Origin: Mytilus californianus | Lineage: Eukaryota; Mollusca; Bivalvia; Mytilida; Mytilidae | Assembly (NCBI RefSeq): GCF_021869535.1 | Contig: NW_026262679.1 | Location: 44,004,426 to 44,068,425, forward strand | DNA length: 64,000 nt | Direction of reading: 5' to 3' | Part shown: positions 1 through 12,400 of the stretch, in pieces | Layout of the letters: every line of letters begins with the position of its first letter | Position numbering within the stretch: position 1 is the first letter of the stretch | Notes under the pieces: model-generated | Databases searched by the model: none | What the model saw: the letters and a program-made list of their open reading frames with translations, nothing else | What the model was told of the DNA's origin: nothing | Program-made: the position numbers and the translations under genes

Positions 1-199
1 GATTCTGGATTTCCAGACAACTTTTTGCTCACAAATTCGAAGTAGGATAATGGATTTCCTTAATATTTAAGGATCCAAAATATTTTAGATAGAGAAATAT
101 GTGGAATTCCAAAACTTTCGCTTAATCTGAAAAATGCTTTCTAACGTTAGTTTTCTCTTTTGAATTGTTTTACATTTGAAATGTCAGGACCTTTTATAG

Positions 200-430
200 C
201 TGACTATGCGGCATGGGTTTTGCTCATTACTGAAGGCCGTATGGTGACACATAGTATTTAACTTCTATGTCATTTGGTCTCATCTGGCAATCATTCCACA
301 TCTTCTTATTTTCCTATTGTAGGAAACAAATTGGAATTTAATCTACATACATTTGTGTATCTTCAATGGGGTGGGGTATCATACTACTGGGTATAAAGAA
401 CTTGGAATTGGAATTGTTCCTCTCGATATG
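200..430 (-). repeat. Bivalve interspersed repeat (family C, reverse)
   Basis: 'tgctcattactgaaggccgt', 'cttctatgtcatttggtctc' and 'ggcaatcattccacatctt' are the reverse of the blocks at 20.4 and 52.6 kb. Confidence 0.65.
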
Positions 431-802
431 AGACACAATATAGCCTTTTTGTGCTTATGCAGCGTAAAGAAATCACCATGCATGCAATCAATCAATCAAT
501 CCTCTCAATATTACTTCCATGCTTAAACTGATGTTTAATATTAGTTTACATGTACAAAGAAGTCAGATTTGAATTACATGTATGTATACATAAAAAAATG
601 AAGTCAATGTTGTAATGATTATTTTGCTTCTTTAGAATAGAATATTATCATACAACATACAACATATTGATTTATAAGACAAACATTTTAGACTTGGTTA
701 AAAGAAATGAGTAATTGAAAGTTAAAAGAAATTGAGAAAAGACAATTTTGAGAAAGATTTTAGCATAAAATATAATTATTAAATCAACAAAATTACAATG
801 AT

Positions 803-960
803 ATTAATTGATTGATTGGTGTTTAACACCTCTTTTAGCACTATTGGCTATTTCGTAGCAGTCGGTTTTTATTGGTCAATGTTGGTGGAGGAAGCCAGAG
901 TGCCTAGAGAGAACCACTGACCTTCCGAAGGAAAACAGATAATCCTTGTCAATGATATTA
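803..960 (+). repeat. Conserved mollusc repeat with 'gattgattggtgtttaacac'
   Basis: 'gtttaacacctctttt', 'gtggaggaagccagagtg' and 'gaaccactgaccttccg' blocks form a repeat I recognise as widespread in molluscs. Possibly SINE-related. Non-coding. Confidence 0.55.
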
Positions 961-1075
961 AGATTTCATAGATATTTTCGGAAATTGACCGGTATATATG
1001 TATTAAATGGACACTGGAATTTTAGCTAAGATTTCAAAAAGGACAACGCAAAATATTGTCATCATAGAGTGGTTT

Positions 1076-3010
1076 GTGTTGTCTGTCTGTTAACATGAAA
1101 ATATGTAAACTTTTAAAAAATATTCTCCTCTGAAACTAACTATGCTTACAGACAAAATGAAATCAAACACAGTTTAATGTTCCTGGCACTCAACCAACAT
1201 AGCTGCCATTCCTAAAAATAGAACATAAGGTTAATTTTGAAAATACATGTAATGTAAACTGACAGGAGTTATAATACTTAGAAAGTTAAGAGACCTACAT
1301 GTAATGTCATTCCATTCCTACCGGAGTATTATGGTTATAAGATAACAACTTACAGGAGTTATTGACAGTAAAAATGATAAGTGATATAACATCTAGAGAA
1401 ATGCAAATATGTATGACTGAAATCATCAATTGACTCCTTATAGTTGAAATTCATTGTGGCAGATTCAGCTAGGATCATAGAGTATTTGCTTCCCCATTTT
1501 TGGTCAATAAAAATTTGTTGAAAAAAATTTAGACTCACTACGCCTGCCTTTATTTCTACCATAACTGACAATTACACCCCTTTCTTCAAACCAGGTGTCC
1601 TCACCTGATTGATCTTTAATACTAATATCACTGAAACTATTAATTGACTCATTAAAGAGCATTTTTTCTAACAGACAAGAACAATCATGATTGATTCAAT
1701 ATGAAAGGTACACATGTCCATCTGAAATTGACTTTATTTCATGGCTCAGTTATTATGTCCAATTCTCAGAGATCAACTATTTTCAGTGTTGAGAATTATT
1801 GTAAGGTGTACATGACCAACTGACAAAGTTCATCTGACATTGACCCGATTTTTATGGTTGAGTGATCCACAGTAAGTTTATGTTATTAAGACTGTTTCTC
1901 AGATATCACAACTAATAGGTCAACTACATGTATATTTCATGTATAGAATAATAGGAAGGAGTGCATGTCTCTCTGTCTACAGTTTATCTGGTGTTGACAT
2001 CATCTTTATATGTCAGTGGTTAATGTGCAGTTTTCATTACAAGGTCAATTTCTCAGATACTTTAGGTAATATTTCAACTATATTGGTGTTTAGAATCATT
2101 GCAAGCTGTACTTATCTATCTGACATTCTCATGGTTCAGATGATGATGATTGGTCTATCAAATGTTTTCAAGAATAGGACCATTTCTCAGCTACTACCAC
2201 TAATAGGTCAATTTTATTTTGTGTATATAATAATTATATGCTATAATGTCAACTCCAGGGTTTTCCTGAGATTGACCTCATTTTCATGGTTCAGATGATG
2301 ATTATACATGATGATGATAGCCGACAAAAAATTTTGAAGAATAAGTACATTTTTCAGCTACTACTAGTAATAATTCAATTTTATTTGGTGTATAGAAGGA
2401 TAATTAGCTATGCATGACTATTTGACCTTGACCCCATTTTTAGTTTATTCGTCAATATTAAGTTTTTATGATGCCCTAAGTAAATGGTCAACTTTATATT
2501 GTGTATAAGATGAATGAAAGATGTACAAATGTACTAAGATGTTTATTTGACAGGGTTTACCTAGAAATGACCTAATTTTCATGGTTAATTGACTAATTTA
2601 AATTTTCATGATTAGGTCCAATTTAAGAAATAATTCCTTCATGTCATGCTCTAAGCTCATTTTAACATGGGTAAAAACTAATAGTAGGGTAAATATATTA
2701 AGGTTTAAGAACAATATATATCATGTATATTATATATAATAAAATTTTATGTAAGCAGCTAAAATATATATATTTTATTAGGATAGAAATGAAAATAACA
2801 AGAACAGTAAGTTTATGCGCATGTGTCAAACATATTTTGTGCTGATTAGAACACGGCTTTGTTTACAAAGCATAATAAGGACGTCATATTAGAATCTCAG
2901 ATACTGCAAGGCATAGGTCAACTATATTAGGTCAATAGAATGAGCCTTTTAAAAGTTTACATGTTCATCTTACAGGAATGACAGGATCCATCAGACATTG
3001 ACCTCATTTT
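1076..3010 (+). repeat. Diverged tandem and interspersed repeats upstream of the gene
   Basis: 1,076-1,430 resembles the 'agctcacctg' family of 61.5-62.5 kb. 1,680-3,010 consists of diverged ~160-bp units with 'aggtcaact', 'tgtatagaat' and 'ttgacc(c)catttttatgg' blocks. Short open frames here do not look like genes. Confidence 0.5.
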
Positions 3011-3715
3011 TGTCGAGCCAGAAACATTTATGTCGTGAAAGGGAGACATAGCGATCCTAGATTCTGTGGTCGGCAGTATCAACATTTAGGTTCAGTCTGA
3101 GGTTAAAGTATTTTTAGACATCAATCACTTTGTCAAACCTTTATGGAATTTTAGGAAATTTTGACAGAAGCTTGTTCGTGACCTAAATACAGAATCCAGA
3201 GCAAAATTTTAAAAATATTTATTTTTATTTTTCTGTATTTAACTGATAAATGGACATAGATTTTTTTACATTTAACAAATAGATACAGTCTGGAGTTAAA
3301 GTTTGTTACACATCAATAACATTATCAAACCTTCATAAAATTTTATGAAACTTTGGCAGAAGCTTTTTTATGATTAAGAAATAACATGTAATGTCTGAAG
3401 CAAACTTTTGAAAATGTATTTTTTTCATTTTCAGTATTTTTTCTGATAGATGGACTTTTTTACAGTTAACATTTACAGACAGTCTGGGATTACACTTTTT
3501 TGATATGATAAATTTGTAAACCTTCATGGATTATTATGAAACTTGGACAGAAGCTTATCTTCAAGACCATGAAATAGCATCTAAAGAAGAAGTTTGATTT
3601 TTTTTTTTTTAGAATTCTGTAATTTACTGATAAATGGACTGACACTTTTTAAGTCAACATAACGATTACACTTTTATACTGACAGCAGCAATGGCAGGTA
3701 GGACACAGGGTTCCG
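3005..3715 (+). mobile_element. Tandem-core element with GGTTCC palindrome (diverged copy)
   Basis: Starts 'ttttgtcgagccag', carries three units with 'aaaccttcatggaatttta'-like blocks, and ends 'acagggttccgctgaacccc' (20 bases). Same design as 4,850-5,660 and 17,330-17,989. Confidence 0.55.
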
Positions 3716-3751
3716 CTGAACCCCTTACAAATTTTGAATTATAAATTATTG

Positions 3752-4017
3752 AAACAAGGAATTATTTGAATCTGGAATAATTTTGAATTCTGGAAAATTG
3801 ATAAGAAAAGTATGATGAAAACTAACAACTAAATAGGGTAAGCCATGCACCCATGGCTAAGGAGGGTTAGTTAGTTCATACTGAAATATCAGTGAAAGTA
3901 AAATTAACCTTAGCCATGCACGCATGGCTAAACCAATTTAGTTGGGTTAGTTTTCATCATTTTTCAATTTTCCAGATTTCAAAATTATTCCAGATTCAAA
4001 TAATTCCTTGTTTTGAA
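3752..4017. mobile_element. Foldback/MITE with ~75-bp inverted arms
   Basis: Left arm 3,752-3,830 ('aaacaaggaattatttgaat' onward) is complementary to 3,942-4,017. The centre repeats 'tagccatgca' in both halves. No coding capacity. Confidence 0.75.
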
Positions 4018-4849
4018 AATGTTTAGCTTATATGAAACCATTGTAAGACTTGGATCATAAGGACTTTAAATATAAAATTCAATCAATTTTCAATTAAGAA
4101 GGTGAGACATTTTAGTGTGTGCACAATGTAGGAGTAAAATGTGAATAATTTAATCTTTAAACATGTTAAAACTGCAGTAGATAGTGAAATTTCACGTTGG
4201 TAAAAATACTGAAAAAGTCTTTGATCTGTTGCATTCCTTTTAGGCCAGCTAAGATTAATTTAGCTTGCTGAAAAAAAATGGGGAGGGTTGTAGGATTTAA
4301 TTTTTTAATTTTTATTTTACCTGAGACCCTTTTGCAATGTGTTTTACATATGCTAGGGTAATAATAAACTTATACATGTATCATGTATATATAAAGAATT
4401 CTGCATACTTTTTTTAATTTTGAAATGAATATTTCTGATTGACAATGTTTTAGTTGCTTAAGAAACCTTTTTCAATAGAAAGCAAACGTGGAGAAATGCT
4501 TGCTTTTTGACTACCTAAATCATTTTTTTTTTGCTTTCTAAGCTATTGTTTATAGTGCCCATAATAATGAAGCATATGCATTGGTATGAAACACAAGTAT
4601 TATGAGTACAGGGAAAGTAAAAACTCAAACTGTGTTGAAAATACTTGGGTTGATGCTCTTTAATATTTTATTTTATTTAGAGTTATTGTCGATTTTTTTG
4701 TTCCTGCAGTATATTTGAATATAATATTGAAACAAAAATATATGGATTTTTTTGAGGGGACTCCTACGATTTGTAAATAATTTCCTTAGATGATTATTTT
4801 TTCCATTTGATTGTGAGAATAGTGGAAATGAATATTGATCTGGCATAGT

Positions 4850-5660
4850 TTTTGTCGAGCCTTCGACTTTAGTCGAAAAAGCAAGACATAGCGATCCTAC
4901 ATTCCGTCGTCGTCGGCGGCGGCGGCGGCCACAAATATTCACTCTGTGGTTAAAGTTTTTGAAATTTTAATAACTTTCTTAAACTATCCTGGATTTCTAC
5001 CAAACTTGGACAGAAGCTTGTTTATGATCATAAGATAGTATCCAGAAGTAAATTTTGTAAAAATAAAATTCCATTTTTTTTCCGTATTTTACTTATAAAT
5101 GGACTTAGTTTTTCTGCCGGGAAATATTACATTCACTCTGTGGTTAAAGTTTTTAAAATTTTAATAACTTTCTTAAACTATCCTGGGTTTGTACCAAACT
5201 TGGACAGAAGCTTGTTTATGATCATAAGATAGTATCTAGAAGTAAATTTTGTAAAAAATAAATCCATTTTTTCAGTATTTTACTTTCAAATGGACTTAGA
5301 TCTTCTGCCAGGAAACAACATATTCACTCTGTGGTTAAAAGTTTTTAAAATTTTAATAACTTTCTTATACTATTTTGGATTTGTACCAAACTTGGACAGA
5401 AGCTTGTTTATGATCAAATGCTAGTATCTAGAAGGAAATTTGTTTTCTTCCAGTTAACATAACATTCAGTCTGCAGTTAAAGTTTTTAAACATTTATTAG
5501 ATTCATAAACTATCCTGGGTTTTTACCAAACTTGGACAGAAGCTTCTTACAATCAAAAGATAGTATCAAGAGGAATATTTTTATTGATTAACTACCTCAT
5601 TTTTGTTGAGCCTGCGATTAACAGAAAAGTAGGCGAGACACTGGGTTCCGCGGATTTTTC
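4850..5660 (+). mobile_element. Tandem-core element with palindromic end (forward copy)
   Basis: Starts TTTTTGTCGAGCCTTCGAC, has a GC-rich cgtcgtcgg(cgg)n stretch, four ~170-bp units containing 'aaacttggacagaagctt', and ends 'gacactgggttccgcgga'. It finishes about 170 bp before exon 1. The minus-strand 89-residue frame over it is spurious. Confidence 0.65.
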
Positions 5661-5833
5661 TTGTTAGTGTCGTTAGGAGAAATTTTTCTTGTTGGTGTCG
5701 TTAGGAGAATTTTTCTTGTTAGTGATTCAGGCTCATAGAAGCCTTTAATGTTAATATATATTGAAATTCAATACATTTACTATTCAATAATATTCAGAAA
5801 ATTATGTTAATTTTTTCTCTCTTTTCCTCACAG

Positions 5834-6448
5834 TACAAGAGCCTAGACAATGAAGAGGACAAATAAACAAGAACTGTTAAAAGAAATTAGAAATGCCGAC
5901 GGAAGACCTCAGGCAATGGGCACTGGTGACAATTTTTCTCAAGAAGACTTGAGAAATGCCATGGGAATGTCTCAAGCAGTTGGTGATAATTATAATCAAG
6001 ACATTAGAAATGCTATGGGGAGGCAACAAGCAGCTGGTGATAATTATAATCAAGACATTAGAAATGCCATGGGAATGTCTCAAGCAGGTGGTGATAATTA
6101 TAATCAAAACATTAGAAATGCCATGGGAATGTCTCAAGCAGGTGGTGATAATTATAATCAAGACATTAGAAATGCCATGGGAATGTCTCAAGCAAGTGGT
6201 GATAATTATAATCAAGACATTAGAAATGCCATGGGGAGGCGACAAGCAAGTGGTAATAATTATAATCAAGACATAAGAAATGCCATGGGGATGCAACAAG
6301 CAATTGGTGATAATTATGATAGAAAAAAACAAAAACCAACAAAAGCTAAGTCAGAACCTGCCAAAATGAAGTCGAAAAAAATTGCCAGTTTGCCACCTTA
6401 CATGGCTTTAGATGTAATGAAACCAGAACAAGAAGAAGTGTATGACAG
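5834..6448 (+). CDS. Exon 1 (first coding exon): 18-residue repeat region
   Basis: The acceptor is ctcacag at 5827-5833. The ATG at 5850 is chosen because an in-frame TAG lies at 5844-5846 inside the same exon, so 5834-5849 is 5' UTR and an upstream non-coding exon must exist. It encodes residues 1-199. After a basic start comes an array of DNYNQDIRNAMG-type units of 18 residues (the first has 19), then a Lys/Pro/Ala-rich linker. Low-complexity, Asn/Gln/Gly-rich and probably disordered. The donor is gtaaat at 6449, phase 2. Confidence 0.88.
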
Positions 6449-9400
6449 GTAAATGGTACCTTAAAGTCTACGGACCTTATTCATATTAAAATGATATTTT
6501 GTAACAGTACAATTAACTGAACTTATCAGATTGTTACAGCATTATCGATTGAGTAGGTGCGAATAATATGCTTATACAGAAATACTTATTTTTGTAATTT
6601 TAGCAAACATTTTGGTATATACTGCTAATTGTTTTTTTCATATTTAAAAGTCATGATCTTAAAAAATCTGCCATTTTCTCCCTACCCCAATTTACCTCTT
6701 CCTCTTATTATGCTTTTGATTGGTCATTGTTATTTTGAATCATACACAATTTGACTTTTTAAGTTGAAATTGCTTCAACCTTTAACCTATTTTATAGGGT
6801 GTTTTATGTTGGAACCTGAACAATAATTGGATAAAATGAAGGAATGGTAAATCTGAAATATGTGATATGAATACAAACTTTGTTCATTCTATATTCTATT
6901 TCAATTTTAGTGACAGTGAACATGACATGGATGACCTTGAAATGGAGAATATGAGTAAAATAGCAATAAAGTCAAAGAAGAAGATTGCACCACAAGTAAA
7001 GAAAGCTCCTCCTCCGCCACCGCCACCACCACCACCGCCTGAACCTCAGGTAGAAGCATTTGACATGCTCACTGAAAGTAATGACCGTTTTGATGAAGAC
7101 ATGATCAGTCTTGCATCAGAAGTAGAATTTGTTCAAAAAAGATCTAGTAGAATGAAAAAGCCGATGCCACAAAAAATGAAGGGAAAGAAAAGTAGAGAAG
7201 AACCAGCAAGAATCGGTAAGATTGTATTACTGACTTTACCCAAGTCAAAGTGGACAGCAGTTCTTTAGCAGTTTATTAGCATTCACAGTTCTTACTCGAC
7301 AGCTGTTCTTTAGCAGTTCATTAGCATTCACAGTTGCCAAATTCAAGGCAATAGTTAATTTGCATATAGGCATTCCAATAACATTCCATAGCAGTTTCTT
7401 AGCAGTTTATTTAGCCTTCACAGTTATTTTTGACGAAAAATTTAAATGAGATACTCAAAAACTGCTATCTTCTCTGAATATTCATGAGAACTGCTATAAT
7501 AACAGCTATCAATAATGAATATTCATAGAAACTGCTAAGTTGTACATCCTAATATGGCTTTCTTAACTGCTAATAACTGCCATGGAATGCTATCAGATCT
7601 GTAAAAAGTTGAAATACAAATTAGGTACACATGAATATACAGTGTACAAGATATGAATGCAAAAATAAATTCTAATATTTTACTGCAAGTCTTGTTGAAA
7701 TTTCAAAAAGTTGCACCAACTTATATTTGTGATTTGAGCAGTAACTGCAATCAAATGACTCTATCTTAATCCAATAACAGACTTGTTAAGGGGTGTAAAC
7801 ATGCTTTGTGAGTACTGTACCTGGCCTTATACCCCTTATTAATTATGTCAGTGGCAGAATAATTGAAACAGTTGAGAATTATAATGCACTTTAAATATCA
7901 GTGCTTATAAAAAGCAACTTATTCAATAAGAGTGGTTACTTAAGAGACTATTTATTACCTTGACTAAGTGATTTTCAGATTAAAAGTTATTTTATTTTTA
8001 TTATTATTTAATTACCAAATGTACTACTAATTTCTCTTCTACTATATATATTTTGTGTGGACCAAAAGAAAACAGTTATCTCCTCTTTCTCTTTTGGAGT
8101 TAAACAAAATAATTCTTAATACATGTAATATATTATGTTTCCACTTTCTGAAAAAAATTTAAGTAACATATATTAACATCATTAAATGGATTGTTTGGTC
8201 AATATTAAACAATCAGCTATATATGTGACCTAGGTTTCCTTAATATTCCCTCCCCCTTTTTCAACTCTTGAATATGATTTATTTTTGTATTTTTTATAAA
8301 AATTATATTAAAATATTCATATTTTTATTTTCAAATAACATCTTGCACTGTTAGTATATGCTAGTATTTTATTACAATCCTATCATCATCAAATTATCTA
8401 TTTGAATAAACAACTATCCCCCTTTTTTGGGGCTTTCTGTATTATTTCTGTTTTTCCCTACAAAGTTATGTCAGAAAATACACATGCATTATCTGTAACT
8501 TCAACTTACTGTACTGCAGAGAAATTATTCCATTTAGCCCAAATTAAACTTCATAATTGACAAAAATACAGTTTTTCACTAGCAAGTATTTACACACAGC
8601 TTGGAGCCAAAATGCACATTTGAAAATGATCAAATAACCTTCAAATAAAGGTTTACTAACAAGCTGAAAACACAGCCAGATCCAAGCATTTTTATAACAA
8701 AGATTAAAACCAAAACTGCTATCAAACTGCTATTGAACTGCTGTCATAACTGTTGTCCAATTGACAAATTGACAACAGTTCAGAAGGAAGATCCAGACTG
8801 CTAAGATGAATGCTAAGAGGAATGCTAAGAAATGGTGAAATAAGGCAGTTTCTCAAACTGCTATTAGATGGAATGCTATGAACAGCTGAAAGACTGCTAA
8901 AAATATGAAGAACTGGTAAATAACAGCTAATAAACTGCTAATGATAGCAGTTCAGTTTGACTTGGGTATTTACCTAAAGTCATTTTATGAATTATATTGA
9001 GTATCATTATTCCTTAGATTTTCCTATCAATATTTCATTAAATCAAGGTCATTTAACTTTAATAAAAGGTTATCAAGGAAGTGAACTTCATAATGTCCTA
9101 CTATGACAGTTGTTTTCCATTCCTTTGATGTGTTTGAGCTTTTGACATTTGATAAGGGACTTTCCGTTTTGAATTTTCATTGGAATTTCGGTATTTTTGT
9201 TACGTTTACATTATCAAAACTAAGTTATTTTCCTTACTTCATTGTGAGATTTTTGTCTCTCCTTGACGGAGAGAGACTAAGGTATGTTTTTTTTCCAGCA
9301 GTGGCATCAGCGGCAGCCTCAACAATTTGTTAAAGTTTGTGATAAGGTCAGTTAAAGATAAACAACTAATCACTGCTAATGGTATTTCAAAGATATTTGG

Positions 9401-12400
9401 TATGCAGTTGTAAGCAGCAGTGGAACATCTCATTTCCTTAAACATTATTGCCCTGCCCCCTCAGTCATGGTCTATTGACTTTGAAAGTTTTGCATAGTTT
9501 ACATGTTAAAGTTTGTGATTTGGTTAGTTTAAGTTGAATCACTTATGATCAGTCAATGATATTTGATATGTAGTTGTATAAGCATTGGCACATCCCATTT
9601 CCTTAGAGATTATTTGGCCCTGCCACCGGGGTCATAGTCTATTGACTATGAAACTTTTACATAGTTTACAATGTTCAAGTTTGTGATTAGGTCAGTTTAA
9701 GAGGAACCCCTTATGATCATTCAATGATATTTGATATGTAGTTGTATAAGCATTGGCACATCCCATTTCCTTAGAGATTATTTGTCTCTGCCACCAGGGT
9801 CAATATAGTCTATTGACTTTGAAACTTTTACATAGTTTACAATGTTCAAGTTTGTGATTAGGTCAGTTTAAGAGGAACCCCTTATGATCAGTCAATGATA
9901 TTTGATATGTAGTTGTATAAGCATTGGCACATCCCATTTCCTTAGGGATTATTTGGCCCTTCCCCCTCAGTCATGATCTATTGACTTTAAAACAATTTCA
10001 TAGTTCAAATGCTAAAGTTTGTGATTAGGTCTGTTTAAGACATATAAGTATTGGCACATCTCATTTCCAAGGCAATTATTTGGCCCTGTTCCAATCTAAT
10101 GGTTTATTGATTTTGAAATCTTTGCATAGTTTACATGTTTTTAAGGGGAACCACTTATGATAATGATATTAAGTATGCATTTGTATTAGTATTGGCATGT
10201 CTTATTTACACTGATATATGGCCCTGTGCCTTTCCTCATTGTTGGATTTTAAATATTTTTCATAATTTACTTGTTATTAAAAGTTTTATTGTTTTGATTT
10301 CAACATTTCCATTTTAATGTCAAAATTACATTAAGATGAGACACATCTCTGTGGGAACAGTTAATAAATGAATTTTTTTTAAACCTTTACATTTTAAGCA
10401 TGAATGGCTTTAGTTAAGTAATGCATTAAGCGCCAGTGTAAAGCAACTACAAATCGTACAGGTCTAATCTGTTTCTGTGATATCAAAAGTGAAACAATGG
10501 ATTTTTTCTTCTTCAGTACCTCCCAAAATAACAGTGGACATGCTTTCAAAGGTGAAATTAAAAGCACCACCAGGGGAAAAGATTGATAAAGATACCTTAG
10601 GTATGGTTAATAAATAGATAAATTCCATAATATATAGTATCCTACACTACAGTGCAGTTAATAATTTTTAAACAAAGTTTAGACATCTAAACCAATCGAA
10701 AGTTAATCAAGTTATCCTTTGATAAGCTTTATCATCAAAATACATAGATAGAAAATTGGAACAATGCAGTATAATGTCGTTTTTGTCAACAAAAACGGAG
10801 GGACAGACAATAACAGCCCAATGTAGGCTTAACAGACTAAATTACAGAGAATTAAAAAAAAAGATATGGTAAAATACAGCCAGTGAAAAGTTTCTGACTT
10901 GTTACAAGCATATTAAACTGTGATATGGTTCCTGATGAAGGTAAATCCAGATCGCTTCAGACGCATGAAATTTATAGTGTGTTGTTTTCATTTTTTTCAA
11001 CACTAGGTCGATACCTCTGCTGGTGGACTATCAGTCCCCGAGGGTATCATCAGCTCAGTAGTCAGTACTTTGGTACTGACATGATTTATAACAAACCTTT
11101 GTAAAATTGTCCATTAATAAATTTTGAAATTATGAGAAACTAAAGTTTCAATTTCCTCAGGCAAAGTTGACCTTAGATGCATTTGGCTATTTTTTAGGTA
11201 CTTTATGGTTATATAGCTCCTCAACTGTTTACGTTATTATACATTCTTGGCTTTCAAATATTCTGCTTTGAACGTTCCTGATGAAGGTAAATCCAGAAAA
11301 GCGCTTTGGATGCATAAAATTTATAACCTGTTGTTTTCATTCTATAAACTACCAGTAGTATTTTTATATCTCAACCAAATTGATCTGTATTGCTTCTATG
11401 TAGCTTTATTTAATCCAAAATTTAAAAAATGCATCTCCCAAAGTAATTGCAGTATTAAATTGTTCTCAAATACTTATAATGAAAAAATGTTCCCACAACA
11501 AAATTTTGCATTGTGGATTACAGTTTTGCAATCAGTCAACATGAAATGGTTAATGAAGGAATAAAAACAAGATTGTAATTCAATAAACAACAAAAGACAC
11601 AGGACTATACTCTATAACAAAAGAAACGCACTATCTCCATTATTTCTTTGGATTAAAAATTTCTATCCCATGTGACTTTTTGAAAAGTGATTGAAATGAG
11701 TAAGATTTTTTATCCTTTTGTCATGTTTATGTTGCATATGAAATTTACGCTTTATAAAAGAAAGGCGAAAGATACCAGATGGACATTCAAACTCATAAGT
11801 CGAAAATAAACTGACAATGCCATGGCTAAAAAAGATAAAAAGACCAACAGACAAACAATAGTGCACAAAACACAACATAGAAAACTAAAGACTGAGCAAC
11901 AGGATCCCCACCAAGAACTGGGGGTGATATCAGGTGCTCCGGAAGGGAAAGCAGATCCTGCTCCACATGTGGCACCCATCGTGTTGCTCATGTTAGTACA
12001 AACCCGGTAATAAGTCTAATTTGCAGGTCACATTCCGGAAAAGGGGACGGGATTGTAGCTACAACATTAGGAACATATACGCTATCATCTGTGAAACGGA
12101 TATTCCATAATGGTCAACCAACTCGTGATGGCATCCTTAAAACTTATAAATTGTGTGCGTCTGAAGAGACTCAATGGATCAACCTTGATCAGGAACGCTC
12201 CATAGAATGTTTGTTGTGCCTTTGCTTTACTGAAGTGACTTATGTTTAAGTCCACTGAAACAGTTTCCACTTTGTTTCTATATTATTTTCATACAGTTTA
12301 AAATTTATTTCTTCCCACATATTTCATATAAAAAATCTAGAGTTTGTTCTTAAAACCGAGCACACAGACATATATTTATTTGTTACTAATGTGGTGTATC

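Noticed and set aside
1939-2298. 119-codon plus-strand frame upstream of the gene
   Set aside because: Lies in diverged ~160-bp non-coding repeat units; hydrophobic composition follows AT-richness and no motif is seen.
5877-6332. Minus-strand 151-codon and plus-strand 106-codon frames over exon 1
   Set aside because: They are alternate-frame readings of the 54-bp coding repeat. Periodic Ile-rich sequence is an artefact of the repeat length being a multiple of three.
7216-7268. Extension of exon 2 to a stop at 7,268
   Set aside because: A strong donor gtaaga at 7,216 and a phase-matched exon 3 exist; the extension runs into the end of a DNA transposon.
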